From an uncultured Alphaproteobacteria bacterium (GTDB taxonomy: Bacteria > Pseudomonadota > Alphaproteobacteria > UBA3830): a stretch of DNA of 34,359 bases. The position numbers and the translations under genes are program-made. The notes under the pieces were generated by a model. That model worked only from the letters and a program-made list of their open reading frames with translations. It was not told where the DNA came from and searched no databases. The stretch is from assembly GCA_944390775.1 (NCBI GenBank), contig CALXQQ010000025.1, positions 1 through 34,359 of the forward strand. Reading direction: 5' to 3'. This document shows, piece by piece, positions 1 through 7,384 of this stretch. How positions within the stretch are numbered: position 1 is the stretch's first letter; every line of letters begins with the position of its first letter.

Positions 1-1079
1 ATGCGAATACAACGACTATCACAATCTCTCCGGATCAATACGAATTCGTAAATGATGGAACCGGAAAATATACCGTGAGAATCGAATGCAAAAATGTGAT
101 TTTATCCAAACCAGATGTGGTCGATAAAACACCTTTTGCCCGGTATAAGCATCCGGATATCGAAACCGAAATGAGCGGTAGTCGTGTCGCGGATTATCAC
201 AGTGATCCGGTGTCAGTGTACGGAAATATGTCGGTCAATGATGTCTCCAACACAAGCGCTGAAGGTTCCTGGGGCAATAACCATAAGTATGTCACGATAG
301 ATGATCTGAAATATTGGAGCACTCGTGGCGCTGGCGGTTATAACCACTCCTTCCCATATAAAATGGGAACCCACACGGATGAAATTAATCGCGGAGACTT
401 TTTCTCAACCCTGTGGGATTATGATTCCGAATTCCCAAATATCAGATGGATTGTAAGAGGGGAAGAACCCGGATCGGTTGTGGATCCTGATTTCGGAAAA
501 TATACCACGACCTATGTATTCTCGGGCCTACACCGCAGTTTCTATCCTCAAAACTGCATAGATGATATGTGCCTGAGATTCAATAGTGATGATGGATATA
601 TGGCCTTGGTATTCACAGGATTTACTTTGCCAGTTAATCAATCTTTGCTAAATAATGGATACCAAAAATTGTCTGGCAAATGTAAGGCGACTCTGGATCA
701 GGCTCCGTCAATCGCTCTTAAGCAGGTCGCAATCGACGCATGCAAAAAAGTTTCAAATAACGCGAGAGTCTATGTCGTGAAATATAAAACAGATGCCGAT
801 GAGCTGGATAGCTGTACAAAACATGTCTATAGCGCAGATGATGCCAAAGAACTGAAACAGGTTCTGCACGAAATCGCTCAGGATATCAAGACATACGCCG
901 GCGGAACAGACGCATATGTCCAGGAGGAAAAAGCCGATGGACCTCTGCTAGGCAGCGGACCCAGTGGTAGCTCGGGTGGATCGTCAGGAGGGTCAAGCAG
1001 TAGCTCCGGCGGATCGTCAGGAGGATCAGGCGGTAGCTCCGGCGGATCGTCAGGAGGATCCAGTAGCAGCTCAAGCTGA
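1..1079 (+). CDS. TadG-like (VWA-type) pilus assembly protein, 5' end cut by window
   Basis: The frame is open from base 3, so only the C-terminal part (about 358 codons) is visible. The stretch near bases 750-890 (ARVYVVKYK, then a Cys, then a run of acidic and Leu residues ending EIAQDIK) matches the usual end of the VWA-like half of TadG proteins, where a strand reporting an error or position is followed by a final helix. TadG proteins belong to the Tad/Flp pilus machinery and sit in the envelope. The last 45 or so residues are almost only Ser and Gly (GGSSGG units, about 946-1076), encoded by imperfect short DNA repeats. Such a tail is not usual for TadG and may be a flexible linker or a slippage product. 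Another TadE-like gene begins at 34062 and one lies at 18882, so Tad genes are scattered. The family call rests on the C-terminal pattern only. Confidence 0.55.
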   Translation, partial: ANTTTITISPDQYEFVNDGTGKYTVRIECKNVILSKPDVVDKTPFARYKHPDIETEMSGSRVADYHSDPVSVYGNMSVNDVSNTSAEGSWGNNHKYVTIDDLKYWSTRGAGGYNHSFPYKMGTHTDEINRGDFFSTLWDYDSEFPNIRWIVRGEEPGSVVDPDFGKYTTTYVFSGLHRSFYPQNCIDDMCLRFNSDDGYMALVFTGFTLPVNQSLLNNGYQKLSGKCKATLDQAPSIALKQVAIDACKKVSNNARVYVVKYKTDADELDSCTKHVYSADDAKELKQVLHEIAQDIKTYAGGTDAYVQEEKADGPLLGSGPSGSSGGSSGGSSSSSGGSSGGSGGSSGGSSGGSSSSSS

Positions 1080-1116
1080 GCATCTAATGAGACTTGTGCC
1101 AATTCAGAGAAATAGT

Positions 1117-2397
1117 TCACAACCATATCGGGATATACTTCTCTAAATGGCTCAAGTCCTCCTCAGCCTCGCCACCAAAAATTACAGGACGAGTATTTCG
1201 CAAAGCAAATAGCTCCGTCATGGCCCAGACTAAGGCGTCCATGCGATCAGGCGATTTCGACGCGTCTTTGGTATAGGTCGCCATCTGCATTTCCAGCTTC
1301 TGAAATTGTTGCGCATGAAATATCTTCTGCTTTTGATACAAAATCGCTATCGGTTCCGCTCGGTCAATTTTGCTGCTGCGCGCATGTACCTTCTTGACCT
1401 TTATCGATGAATCTTCTTGCAACAGTAAAGTCGTCAGAAGATCCCCTCCCGCATTCGCTTCAATCACCACAACTTTCGCATTATAACGATGATACGCTTG
1501 TACCACAGCCTTTGCCCACTGAGATGGTGACGATTTGCAACTGAGATCAGCAAGAACATAGGCCTTGCCATCGTCGTCCATCCCCGCAACAATAATGCCT
1601 GTCTCGTCACCCCCAGTGGTTAAAGCCGGATCTACCCCAATGACAACATTTTCTAAAAATCTCGGCGCTAGACGATAGCAATTCTCAATGTCACTCCAAC
1701 GCCAAAGAGTGTCATCGCGGTCTTCTACAATTTCTCCGTAAATCTCTTGCGCCTCAAGACGACTCCCTTTGAGAAATTCAAGCTGTTGCCGAAAATTCTT
1801 GGAAAGATTTTCTATGTTTTCAAGCGATGTCCCTCGCGTAACCACTACATCCTCTCGCCTCATCAAATCACATAAAAATGGAATAGGTCGCGGCGTCGTG
1901 GTGATTATAGCTCGAGGATGATCACCTAGCCGCATCGAAAATGATAGCTGTTCAAACGTTTCTCGCGGATACATGAATTTCGCAAATTCATCAACCCACG
2001 CAGCATCAAATTGTGGACCCCTTAATTGCTCATAATTCTCCGCTCCGTAAATCTGCGCAATGGCTCCATTACCCCATCTCAGTATCCGTCGACTCGGAAT
2101 GTATTCTAATTTGTCCTCAGCAGGAGAAATCGATAGTAGCCCACTGGCCCCCTCTACCATAACCTGCTGAGCCTCCTTTATAGTACACCCAATAATGGCT
2201 ATACGCTTGCATTGACCATCCAGCACCCATCGGCGAATCGTCTCTGCCGCAGTGCGTGTCTTGCCAAATCCGCGACCAGCTAATAATAACCATATGTTCC
2301 AATCCCCAGGTGGTGGCTTTTGATTCGGACGCGCTTGCTCATCCCAACAATTCTCAGTCGGAATAATAAATCGAGATTGATTAAGTGATTTATTCAT
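1117..2397 (-). CDS. Phage/GTA terminase large subunit
   Basis: This is the ATP-driven motor and nuclease that packages DNA into a phage or gene-transfer-agent head. With the ATG at 2397 it has 426 residues, normal for the GTA-type family. Visible motifs: Walker A GRGFGKT (about residues 41-47), Walker B with AAWVDEF, the motor/nuclease link with ITTTPRP, the RNase H-like nuclease start VIGVDPALTTGGDETG, a second acidic site VVVIEANAGGD and a late SPDRMDALVWA. An in-frame TTG 15 bases upstream is possible, but the aaagga Shine-Dalgarno lies 7 nt before the ATG at 2397. No portal, protease or capsid gene is adjacent. Rickettsiales and relatives are known to keep scattered GTA genes, so a GTA remnant is more likely than a full prophage, though flanks beyond the window are unseen. 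The 3' end converges on the TadG-like gene with 37 nt between. Confidence 0.9.
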   Translation of the reverse strand: MNKSLNQSRFIIPTENCWDEQARPNQKPPPGDWNIWLLLAGRGFGKTRTAAETIRRWVLDGQCKRIAIIGCTIKEAQQVMVEGASGLLSISPAEDKLEYIPSRRILRWGNGAIAQIYGAENYEQLRGPQFDAAWVDEFAKFMYPRETFEQLSFSMRLGDHPRAIITTTPRPIPFLCDLMRREDVVVTRGTSLENIENLSKNFRQQLEFLKGSRLEAQEIYGEIVEDRDDTLWRWSDIENCYRLAPRFLENVVIGVDPALTTGGDETGIIVAGMDDDGKAYVLADLSCKSSPSQWAKAVVQAYHRYNAKVVVIEANAGGDLLTTLLLQEDSSIKVKKVHARSSKIDRAEPIAILYQKQKIFHAQQFQKLEMQMATYTKDASKSPDRMDALVWAMTELFALRNTRPVIFGGEAEEDLSHLEKYIPIWL

Positions 2398-2453
2398 TTG
2401 TTTTCCTTTCAATATTTAGAATTTGTTAACTTTTATGCGTTAGTATGTATGTA

Positions 2454-2467
2454 TCACGAACACGTGA
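2454..2467. promoter_or_regulatory. Palindrome in the divergent terminase/membrane-peptide intergenic region
   Basis: TCACG-AACA-CGTGA is a perfect 5-bp inverted repeat in the 98-nt region between two divergent genes. It could be an operator, but it is short and no bound regulator can be named. Confidence 0.25.
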
Positions 2468-2495
2468 CTTGTTTAGTAGTTGTGAAGTGGAAAGT

Positions 2496-2609
2496 ATGAT
2501 GAAGAATGCTGACATAGAAAATGCAGTCGAGCAAAATAACGAAGAATGGCAGAAGCGTATGTTGCTGCTTGTGCTCGTCATGGTTATTGCTCTGATCGCT
2601 ATGGATTAG
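2496..2609 (+). CDS. Small single-span membrane peptide (37 aa)
   Basis: Two consecutive ATGs (2496, 2499) follow a ggaaag Shine-Dalgarno at 2489-2494. The product has a charged N-terminal half (ENAVEQNNEEWQKR) and then one strongly hydrophobic helix rich in Leu, Val and Ile (about residues 22-36), ending in Asp. It thus looks like a tail-anchored or single-span inner-membrane peptide. No family is recognised. The stop overlaps the 3' end of the convergent repeat-protein gene by 11 bp. It could be chance coding, but the Shine-Dalgarno and the charged-then-hydrophobic design argue for a real gene. Confidence 0.5.
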   Translation: MMKNADIENAVEQNNEEWQKRMLLLVLVMVIALIAMD

Positions 2610-3675
2610 TTGTTCTAGGAGCTGAAGGCGGTGCTCTCGGTGATTTTTGCTGTTCTACGTGTCTTCGGATATCGATAGAACAATGTCTAAAGTGAAAGTA
2701 GTAGTATTTGCTGCGTGACATCGTAGTTGCATGTCCAACGTCGATCATGATGACCGTCAGCATGCGACCGATTGTACACCAGCTTGTTTTCTCTCTCTTT
2801 GTTATCTCGCAGTGGCGCCAACGCAAACGTAAGAGCTGTAGACGTCTACGTATCAAATCCTCGCGTTTGGCACCATTGCAATGGAAAATTCTGTTTTGGT
2901 TATTTGGTCTGGTCTCGTTGGGCAATCTGGTCCCGTTGGGCAATCTGGATCCGTTGGGCAATCTGGCCCCGTTGGACGATCTGGTCTCGTTGGACGATCT
3001 GGTCCCGTTGGACGATCTGGCCTCGTTGGGCAATCTGGTCCCGTTGGGCAATCTGGATCCGTTGGATGATCTGGATCCGTTGGACGATCTGGATCCGTTG
3101 GATGATCTGGCCTCGTTGGGCAATCTGGATCCGTTGGACGATCTGGATCCGTTGGACGATCTGGCCCCGTTGGGCAATCTGACCCCGTTGGGCAATCTGG
3201 TCCCGTTGGACAATCTGGATCCGTTGGATGATCTGGCCTCGTTGGGCAATCTGGTCCCGTTGGGCAATCTGGCCTCGTTGGACGATCCGGTCTCGTTGGG
3301 CGATCCGGTCCCGTTGGGCAATCTGGATCCGTTGGGCGATCTGGATCCATTGGTCAATCTGGATCCATTGGGCGATCTGGATCCATTGGGCGATCCGGTC
3401 TCGTTGGGCAATCTGGTCCCGTTGGACGATCTGGTCCCGTTGGGCGATCCGGTCCCGTTGGGCGATCTGGATCCGTTGGGCAATCTGGCCTCGTTGGATG
3501 ATCTGGCCTCGTTGGGCAATCTGGATCCATTGGGCGATCTGGTCCCGTTGGGCAATCTGGTCTCGTTGGATGATCTGGCCTCGTTGGGCAATCTGGTCCC
3601 GTTGGGCGATCCGGTCCCGTTGGACGATCTAGTCTCGTTGGGCAATCTGGATCTGTTGTTCTTGTTTTTTTTCAT
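2599..3675 (-). CDS. Low-complexity protein of 41 hexapeptide repeats (R-[LS]-[PS]-N-[GE]-[TSA])
   Basis: The gene starts with an ATG at 3675 preceded by a perfect aaaggag Shine-Dalgarno (7 nt spacing) and has 358 residues. After a short basic start (MKKNKNN), residues 10-255 are 41 uninterrupted hexapeptides such as RLPNGT, RSPNGS and RSSNEA, followed by an about 100-residue Arg/His/Cys-containing tail. The array is very basic (Arg in most units) and predicted disordered. No signal peptide or known domain is visible. This strand is preferred because unit-to-unit DNA changes such as TCG/TCA (Ser) and AAC/AAT (Asn) are silent in this frame, while in the collagen-like plus frame the first one converts CGA to TGA. 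A plus-strand frame (about 2708-3742) is also open through the array but lacks a good start. The tail may be frameshifted, because it looks unlike conserved protein. Function unknown. Confidence 0.6.
   Translation of the reverse strand: MKKNKNNRSRLPNETRSSNGTGSPNGTRLPNEARSSNETRLPNGTRSPNGSRLPNEARSSNEARLPNGSRSPNGTGSPNGTRSSNGTRLPNETGSPNGSRSPNGSRLTNGSRSPNGSRLPNGTGSPNETGSSNEARLPNGTRLPNEARSSNGSRLSNGTRLPNGVRLPNGARSSNGSRSSNGSRLPNEARSSNGSRSSNGSRSSNGSRLPNGTRLPNEARSSNGTRSSNETRSSNGARLPNGSRLPNGTRLPNETRPNNQNRIFHCNGAKREDLIRRRLQLLRLRWRHCEITKREKTSWCTIGRMLTVIMIDVGHATTMSRSKYYYFHFRHCSIDIRRHVEQQKSPRAPPSAPRTTNP
2911..3648. repeat. 41 x 18-bp tandem repeat array
   Basis: Exactly 738 bp of an 18-bp unit of the form GG(TC/AT/CC)(C/T)C(G/A)TTGG(G/A)(C/T)(A/G)ATC(T/C), repeated 41 times without any indel. 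Variation is confined to a few positions of the unit, mostly transitions. Such arrays expand and contract by slippage or recombination; a change by any number of units keeps every frame. Confidence 0.97.
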
Positions 3676-3769
3676 AATTTTCTCCTTTCAAAAATTCCTA
3701 TTTATTAAAGAAAAACTGGCATTTATCTCGTTAAAGTGGTAACGTCTTTAATTTCAACAACTTTTTTGT

Positions 3770-3788
3770 TATAATCTGATCCAATCAG
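3770..3788 (+). promoter_or_regulatory. -10 box and operator-like palindrome of the MFS-def-xthA operon
   Basis: A perfect TATAAT lies at 3770-3775, 28 nt before the MFS start codon. The -35 region is weak (TTTAAT at 17 bp). Immediately after it, at the expected transcription start, CTGAT-CCA-ATCAG (3776-3788) forms an inverted repeat that could be an operator or a 5' leader hairpin. Confidence 0.45.
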
Positions 3789-3803
3789 TATGGGAGAACA
3801 AAA

Positions 3804-5126
3804 ATGGAACAGCGTAAATCTTCGTTCGATATGCACTTTATTTTGTGGGGATTTTGTGTCGCATTTTTGGTCTACCAATATGGTATAAGATCATCTATTG
3901 CAAGCGTTTTAAACGAAGATTTGCAACAATATTTCTCAATTGATGCAGCTCGTATGGGCACGCTTATCAGCCTCTTCTATTTGTCCTATACGATCATGCA
4001 AATCCCTGTAGGATTGCTTATCGATAAATTAAGTTCTAAATGGATATCTGTAGTCGCATTTAGCTTGGTTTCCATCGGAATACTTGCTCTTGTGTCTACT
4101 ACAAATATTTGGATCGCATCCCTCTCTCAGTTGTTTCTGGGATTTGGATGCTCGTTCGCTTTCGTGCTCGTCATGAAAATCACAAACGACTACTTCCCCA
4201 GAGAAAGAGTCGCCTTCATATCTAGCATAGCTATTTCTACGGGTAGCTTGGGCCCCATCATAATGAATCCTCTGCTGGCTTACCTGTCTAATCACTACTT
4301 CTGGAAAAGCGTGCTTTTGGTAATAGGAACATTGGGGTTTATACTGTCCGCTATAGGCGCAGTTATCATCCTCGAACATAAATTGCCTCCTGTCGTCTTC
4401 GAAGAATCCGAGGAAACAAAATCAGATGGCGTAATGAGCGATCTGCGCGCAATATTCTCCAACAAACAATATTTTTGGATCGGTATTTTCTCTCTGCTGG
4501 TCTATGGCGCTATCTCCACATTTTGCGACGCTTGGGGCTTGTCATTCCTAAAACATTTTTACGAAGTAGATAAAGAACAAGCTTCTTACGGCATTTCCGC
4601 AGTCTATTTCGGCACAATAGTCGGTGGCCCCTTGATGGCTTTCCTTGCCGGACAATTGCAAAGCTATCGTAAAGTCATGCTGTTTGGTACCACAGCCATG
4701 TTCGCTTTGTTCTCTCTCGTGATCTACGTGCAGATGCCTAAGTATCTGTTGTTCGGCGTTTTGTTTATGGCAGGTATAGCTTCAACTTGCCAATTTTTGG
4801 TGTTCCCAGCAGCCCTGTGTCAGGCATCTAAAAAAATCGGAGCAACATTAACAGGGTTTATCAATACATTAACATCGTTGGGTAGCACAATCTTAATGTG
4901 GTGGGTAGGTCAAATGATGGAATATTCCAGCTCCCACGGCGCAATCGCTACATATAGTGTGCAAGATTATCGTAGAGGCCTGGTCATGCTATTGGTGTTT
5001 CTTGCAACAGCATTGATATCCATCACTTTTATAAAAGAGTCTTTTTCCTCTTCACCCGCAAACCTTAATGATAGCATAGGAGATGAATATGGAACTACAC
5101 GTGTTTCCGGATCCGATTTTGACTAA
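3804..5126 (+). CDS. Major facilitator superfamily transporter
   Basis: A 440-residue integral membrane protein with about 12 hydrophobic helices in two halves, joined by a charged central loop (about residues 198-222, EESEETKSDG). The GLLIDKL stretch after the second helix is the family's motif-A position (G-x-x-x-D-x). Such carriers move small solutes by proton coupling or exchange. Intracellular alphaproteobacteria use several to import host metabolites or osmolytes, but the substrate cannot be read from the sequence. Translation starts at the ATG at 3804 after gggag. The last 38 nt overlap the deformylase gene, so the two are likely co-transcribed and translationally coupled. Confidence 0.9.
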   Translation: MEQRKSSFDMHFILWGFCVAFLVYQYGIRSSIASVLNEDLQQYFSIDAARMGTLISLFYLSYTIMQIPVGLLIDKLSSKWISVVAFSLVSIGILALVSTTNIWIASLSQLFLGFGCSFAFVLVMKITNDYFPRERVAFISSIAISTGSLGPIIMNPLLAYLSNHYFWKSVLLVIGTLGFILSAIGAVIILEHKLPPVVFEESEETKSDGVMSDLRAIFSNKQYFWIGIFSLLVYGAISTFCDAWGLSFLKHFYEVDKEQASYGISAVYFGTIVGGPLMAFLAGQLQSYRKVMLFGTTAMFALFSLVIYVQMPKYLLFGVLFMAGIASTCQFLVFPAALCQASKKIGATLTGFINTLTSLGSTILMWWVGQMMEYSSSHGAIATYSVQDYRRGLVMLLVFLATALISITFIKESFSSSPANLNDSIGDEYGTTRVSGSDFD

Positions 5127-5613
5127 ACCCTGCGCAGATGTCGAAATCGGAGATAAGTCCGTACTGCCAATACTAGACGAAATGGCTGAAAAACTGTACG
5201 AGTGGAGCGGAGCAGGCCTCGCAGCTCCACAGGTGGGGATTTTGAAAAAACTCGTGGTAATCGATGTTAGAGACGAGCCCCCTGTGCTCTATAAAATGAT
5301 TAATCCTAAAATCATCTGGAAATCAGATGAATTAATCGAATCGCGCGAGGGATGCCTGTCGCTTCCTCTACTACGCGAAACAGTTAAACGACACGAAAAA
5401 GTAAAAGTCGAATATTTCGATACCAACTTCCAAAAGCAAATTTTGGAGGCTGAAGACTTTCTGTCATGCTGTATTCAACACGAATTAGATCATCTAAAGG
5501 GAACGCTATATATTGATCGTCTCAGCCGCATCAAATATACTCGCGCAGTAAATAAATTTCACAAGCTGCAGCAGAGTGGAGGCGCAAATTTAGATGATAC
5601 TGACGAAGAGTAA
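5089..5613 (+). CDS. def: Peptide deformylase
   Basis: This metalloenzyme removes the formyl group from the initiator methionine of new proteins in the cytoplasm. All three family motifs are present: GAGLAAPQ (residues 41-48), EGCLS (87-91, metal-binding Cys) and HELDH (131-135, two His ligands and the catalytic Glu). The length is 174 residues, normal for the family. An earlier ATG at 5083 exists, but the aggag Shine-Dalgarno at 5078-5082 would abut it. With the ATG at 5089 the spacing is 6 nt, so 5089 is chosen. The gene is nested in the 3' end of the MFS gene and followed after 20 nt by xthA. In many bacteria def pairs with fmt, but no fmt is visible here. Confidence 0.96.
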   Translation: MELHVFPDPILTKPCADVEIGDKSVLPILDEMAEKLYEWSGAGLAAPQVGILKKLVVIDVRDEPPVLYKMINPKIIWKSDELIESREGCLSLPLLRETVKRHEKVKVEYFDTNFQKQILEAEDFLSCCIQHELDHLKGTLYIDRLSRIKYTRAVNKFHKLQQSGGANLDDTDEE

Positions 5614-5633
5614 TCGGTAAATCCGGAGGAAAT

Positions 5634-6362
5634 GTGAATATTATCTCATGGAACGTGAATTCAATTAGAGCGCGCGTCGAAAATTTCATCGCCGTTGCAG
5701 AACAATATAACCCTGACGTTTTTCTACTGCAGGAAATCAGAGTGGAAGATCATGCTTTTCCATTCGATGCGTTCGATTCACTGGGATATAATATAAAAAT
5801 TCGCGGACAAAAAAGCTTCAACGGTGTCGCTATTTTTTCCAAATTCCCTATCGAAGAAGTAGATATCGGCGTCGTGCCAGAAGAAGCTCGATACCTGCAA
5901 GCATTTACCGGGGGAATATTTGTCGCAAGCGTATACGTTCCCAATGGACAGGAAGTCGGAGTGCCTCAGTATTTCCATAAATTGGATTTCTTGGAAAAAT
6001 TACGCCAGCGCATGGCCGCTATGCAAAACGAAATCTTCGTTGTTGGTGGCGATTTTAACGTAGCACCATATCCTTGCGACGTGTATATCGAAAATTATAC
6101 CGATATTACCGCTAGCCCGCCCGAACGCGACGCCGTCGCTCGTATTCGTATGCTTAACTATAAGGATGTCTTGGAAACATGTGGACATACTTGGTGGAGC
6201 TACCGTCAACGCGGATTTAAACCTGATCGAGGATTCCGAATAGATCACTTTTACCTCTCTCCAAAAGCACAGGAACAATTTATCGATGGACGTGTCCTCA
6301 TCGATGTTCGTCAACAACAACGCCCCTCAGATCACGCACCAATCATTTGTAGGTTAAAATAA
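5634..6362 (+). CDS. xthA: Exodeoxyribonuclease III / AP endonuclease
   Basis: This is a base-excision-repair nuclease that cuts at abasic sites and trims 3' ends. The 242-residue protein has the endonuclease/exonuclease/phosphatase fold signatures: ISWNVNSIRAR at the start, LLQEIRV with the metal-binding Glu34, GGDFNVAP (about 138-145), the WWSYR stretch typical of ExoIII, and SDHAPI at the end with the catalytic Asp-His pair. The start is a GTG at 5634, set by the ggagga Shine-Dalgarno at 5625-5630; the overlapping ATG at 5632 is followed directly by TGA and cannot be used. It lies 20 nt after def and is probably the last gene of that operon. Confidence 0.95.
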   Translation: MNIISWNVNSIRARVENFIAVAEQYNPDVFLLQEIRVEDHAFPFDAFDSLGYNIKIRGQKSFNGVAIFSKFPIEEVDIGVVPEEARYLQAFTGGIFVASVYVPNGQEVGVPQYFHKLDFLEKLRQRMAAMQNEIFVVGGDFNVAPYPCDVYIENYTDITASPPERDAVARIRMLNYKDVLETCGHTWWSYRQRGFKPDRGFRIDHFYLSPKAQEQFIDGRVLIDVRQQQRPSDHAPIICRLK

Positions 6363-6442
6363 ACAAAAAACTACCCCAAAACTTAGCCTACAATTTATTA
6401 TACAAAATTTTTTCGGGAATTGCAAAAAAATAAATATCGCTA

Positions 6443-6471
6443 TTGTATTGCACACAAATAACGAATATAAT
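6443..6471 (+). promoter_or_regulatory. Sigma70-type promoter of the first small secreted gene
   Basis: TTGTAT (6443-6448), 17 bp, TATAAT (6466-6471). The coding start is 29 nt downstream. The same architecture, TTGTGT-17-TATAAT, precedes the paralogue at 7013. Confidence 0.7.
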
Positions 6472-6499
6472 GATTCTTCCAATAGTGATAGGAGATACA

Positions 6500-6754
6500 A
6501 TGAAAAAGCTATATTTAATAATATGTTGTTTGGCATTAAATGCAAACGCAATGTACACAGATTCTGTGTGGGGCAATATCGACCAGGAAGAAACACATAC
6601 TAGTGCCCCATATATGGGTGTTTTCACCGATCATCCATCAAGAATATGCTCTAATCTTCCCAGACCTCCTGAACCTTTTGTTGATTACTCTGCAGACAAC
6701 ACAACAAGTTATGATGAAGAAAGTAACTCTACTGATAAAGATGAAAGTTTTTAG
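6500..6754 (+). CDS. Small secreted protein (84 aa), paralogue of the 7013 gene
   Basis: The ATG at 6500 follows taggag with 6 nt spacing. The first 17 residues (MKKLYLIICCLALNANA) form a short Sec signal peptide, probably cleaved before MYTD. The mature part is about 67 residues, acidic, with a disordered Ser/Asp/Glu-rich tail (EESNSTDKDESF). The central stretch VFTDHPSRICSNLPRPPEP resembles IFTEDPADVARRLIRPSRP of the neighbour, and both share the LNANAMY/SNANAMY processing region, so the two arose by duplication. One Cys remains in the mature part. No known family; a secreted host-interacting peptide is a guess from context only. Confidence 0.7.
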   Translation: MKKLYLIICCLALNANAMYTDSVWGNIDQEETHTSAPYMGVFTDHPSRICSNLPRPPEPFVDYSADNTTSYDEESNSTDKDESF

Positions 6755-6806
6755 CAAACATCTTAAGACATAGAAACTAATCAGAAATTGGTTAATTACG
6801 AATACC

Positions 6807-6863
6807 ATCGGCAATACACAAGTCTATTACCTACTTACAAGCTAGACAGTAGTTATTGCCGAT
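6807..6863. other. Long-range inverted repeat between the small secreted genes
   Basis: ATCGGCAATA (6807-6816) pairs perfectly with TATTGCCGAT (6854-6863), and inside it GTCTA (6822-6826) pairs with TAGAC (6843-6847). This gives a two-tier stem-loop. No T-run follows, so it is not a standard terminator. It could be a structured 3' UTR or a small RNA. Confidence 0.4.
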
Positions 6864-6956
6864 AGCAGCATAGCTATACCTTTGTAGTGCCCCAAACACC
6901 TCAAATAACACAAAGATCCATTCACAAAAAAAATTGCAAAAAACCACAAAATAATC

Positions 6957-6985
6957 TTGTGTTTTCTTTGAAATAATAATATAAT
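6957..6985 (+). promoter_or_regulatory. Sigma70-type promoter of the second small secreted gene
   Basis: TTGTGT (6957-6962), 17 bp, TATAAT (6980-6985), 27 nt upstream of the start codon at 7013. Confidence 0.7.
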
Positions 6986-7012
6986 ATATATATGTACATT
7001 TAAGGAGATATC

Positions 7013-7345
7013 ATGAAACAAGTATATTTATTAGCATGCTGCTTATTATCAAATGCAAATGCCATGTATAATGCGCAACAGCATTCCCCTAACGAAGTCG
7101 AACGCAATTTTGCCTATTTTGATGCGAGATGCCCTGAAGCGAGAGAGTCGATTTTCACAGAAGATCCAGCCGACGTTGCAAGAAGACTCATTAGACCTAG
7201 TAGACCCGCTTATGGCTGCTATGGCCATCCGGAAGACCCAGAAAAAGAGTGGGATTCTACACCTCGACAATTCCAACCTATAGAGCCTGATTATATAGAT
7301 GAAGATGGCGCCCCTGTTTGTCGGGTCAAATTTCTGAAATTCTAA
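7013..7345 (+). CDS. Small secreted protein (110 aa), paralogue of the 6500 gene
   Basis: The ATG at 7013 follows a strong aaggag Shine-Dalgarno. The signal peptide MKQVYLLACCLLSNANA is probably cleaved before MYNA. The mature protein (about 93 residues) has three Cys (in RCPEA, YGCYG and PVCRV), many Pro, Asp and Glu, and ends in a basic KFLKF. The middle (IFTEDPADVARRLIRPSRP) aligns with the paralogue at 6500, but the C-terminus is longer and different. It has its own promoter and a terminator (7359-7384), so it is a stand-alone unit. No known family. Confidence 0.75.
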   Translation: MKQVYLLACCLLSNANAMYNAQQHSPNEVERNFAYFDARCPEARESIFTEDPADVARRLIRPSRPAYGCYGHPEDPEKEWDSTPRQFQPIEPDYIDEDGAPVCRVKFLKF

Positions 7346-7358
7346 TAACATTACTCAT

Positions 7359-7384
7359 AAAACCTCCCCACAGCGGGAGGTTTT
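7359..7384 (+). terminator. Rho-independent terminator
   Basis: AAAACCTCCC (7359-7368), a 6-nt loop, and GGGAGGTTTT (7375-7384) form a perfect 10-bp stem ending in T residues, 14 nt after the stop of the secreted protein gene. Confidence 0.85.

Noticed and set aside
878-1146. Minus- and plus-strand frames over the Ser/Gly tail (Pro/Asp-rich or Arg-rich)
   Set aside because: They are shadows of the low-complexity tail of the TadG-like gene.
2911-3648. CRISPR array
   Set aside because: Units are 18 bp without spacers; this is a plain tandem coding repeat.
2708-3742. Plus-strand open frame of 344 codons with L-G-N-L repeats
   Set aside because: It starts with a TTG without a Shine-Dalgarno and owes its length to the stop-free repeat; the minus-strand frame has a strong start and silent unit variation.
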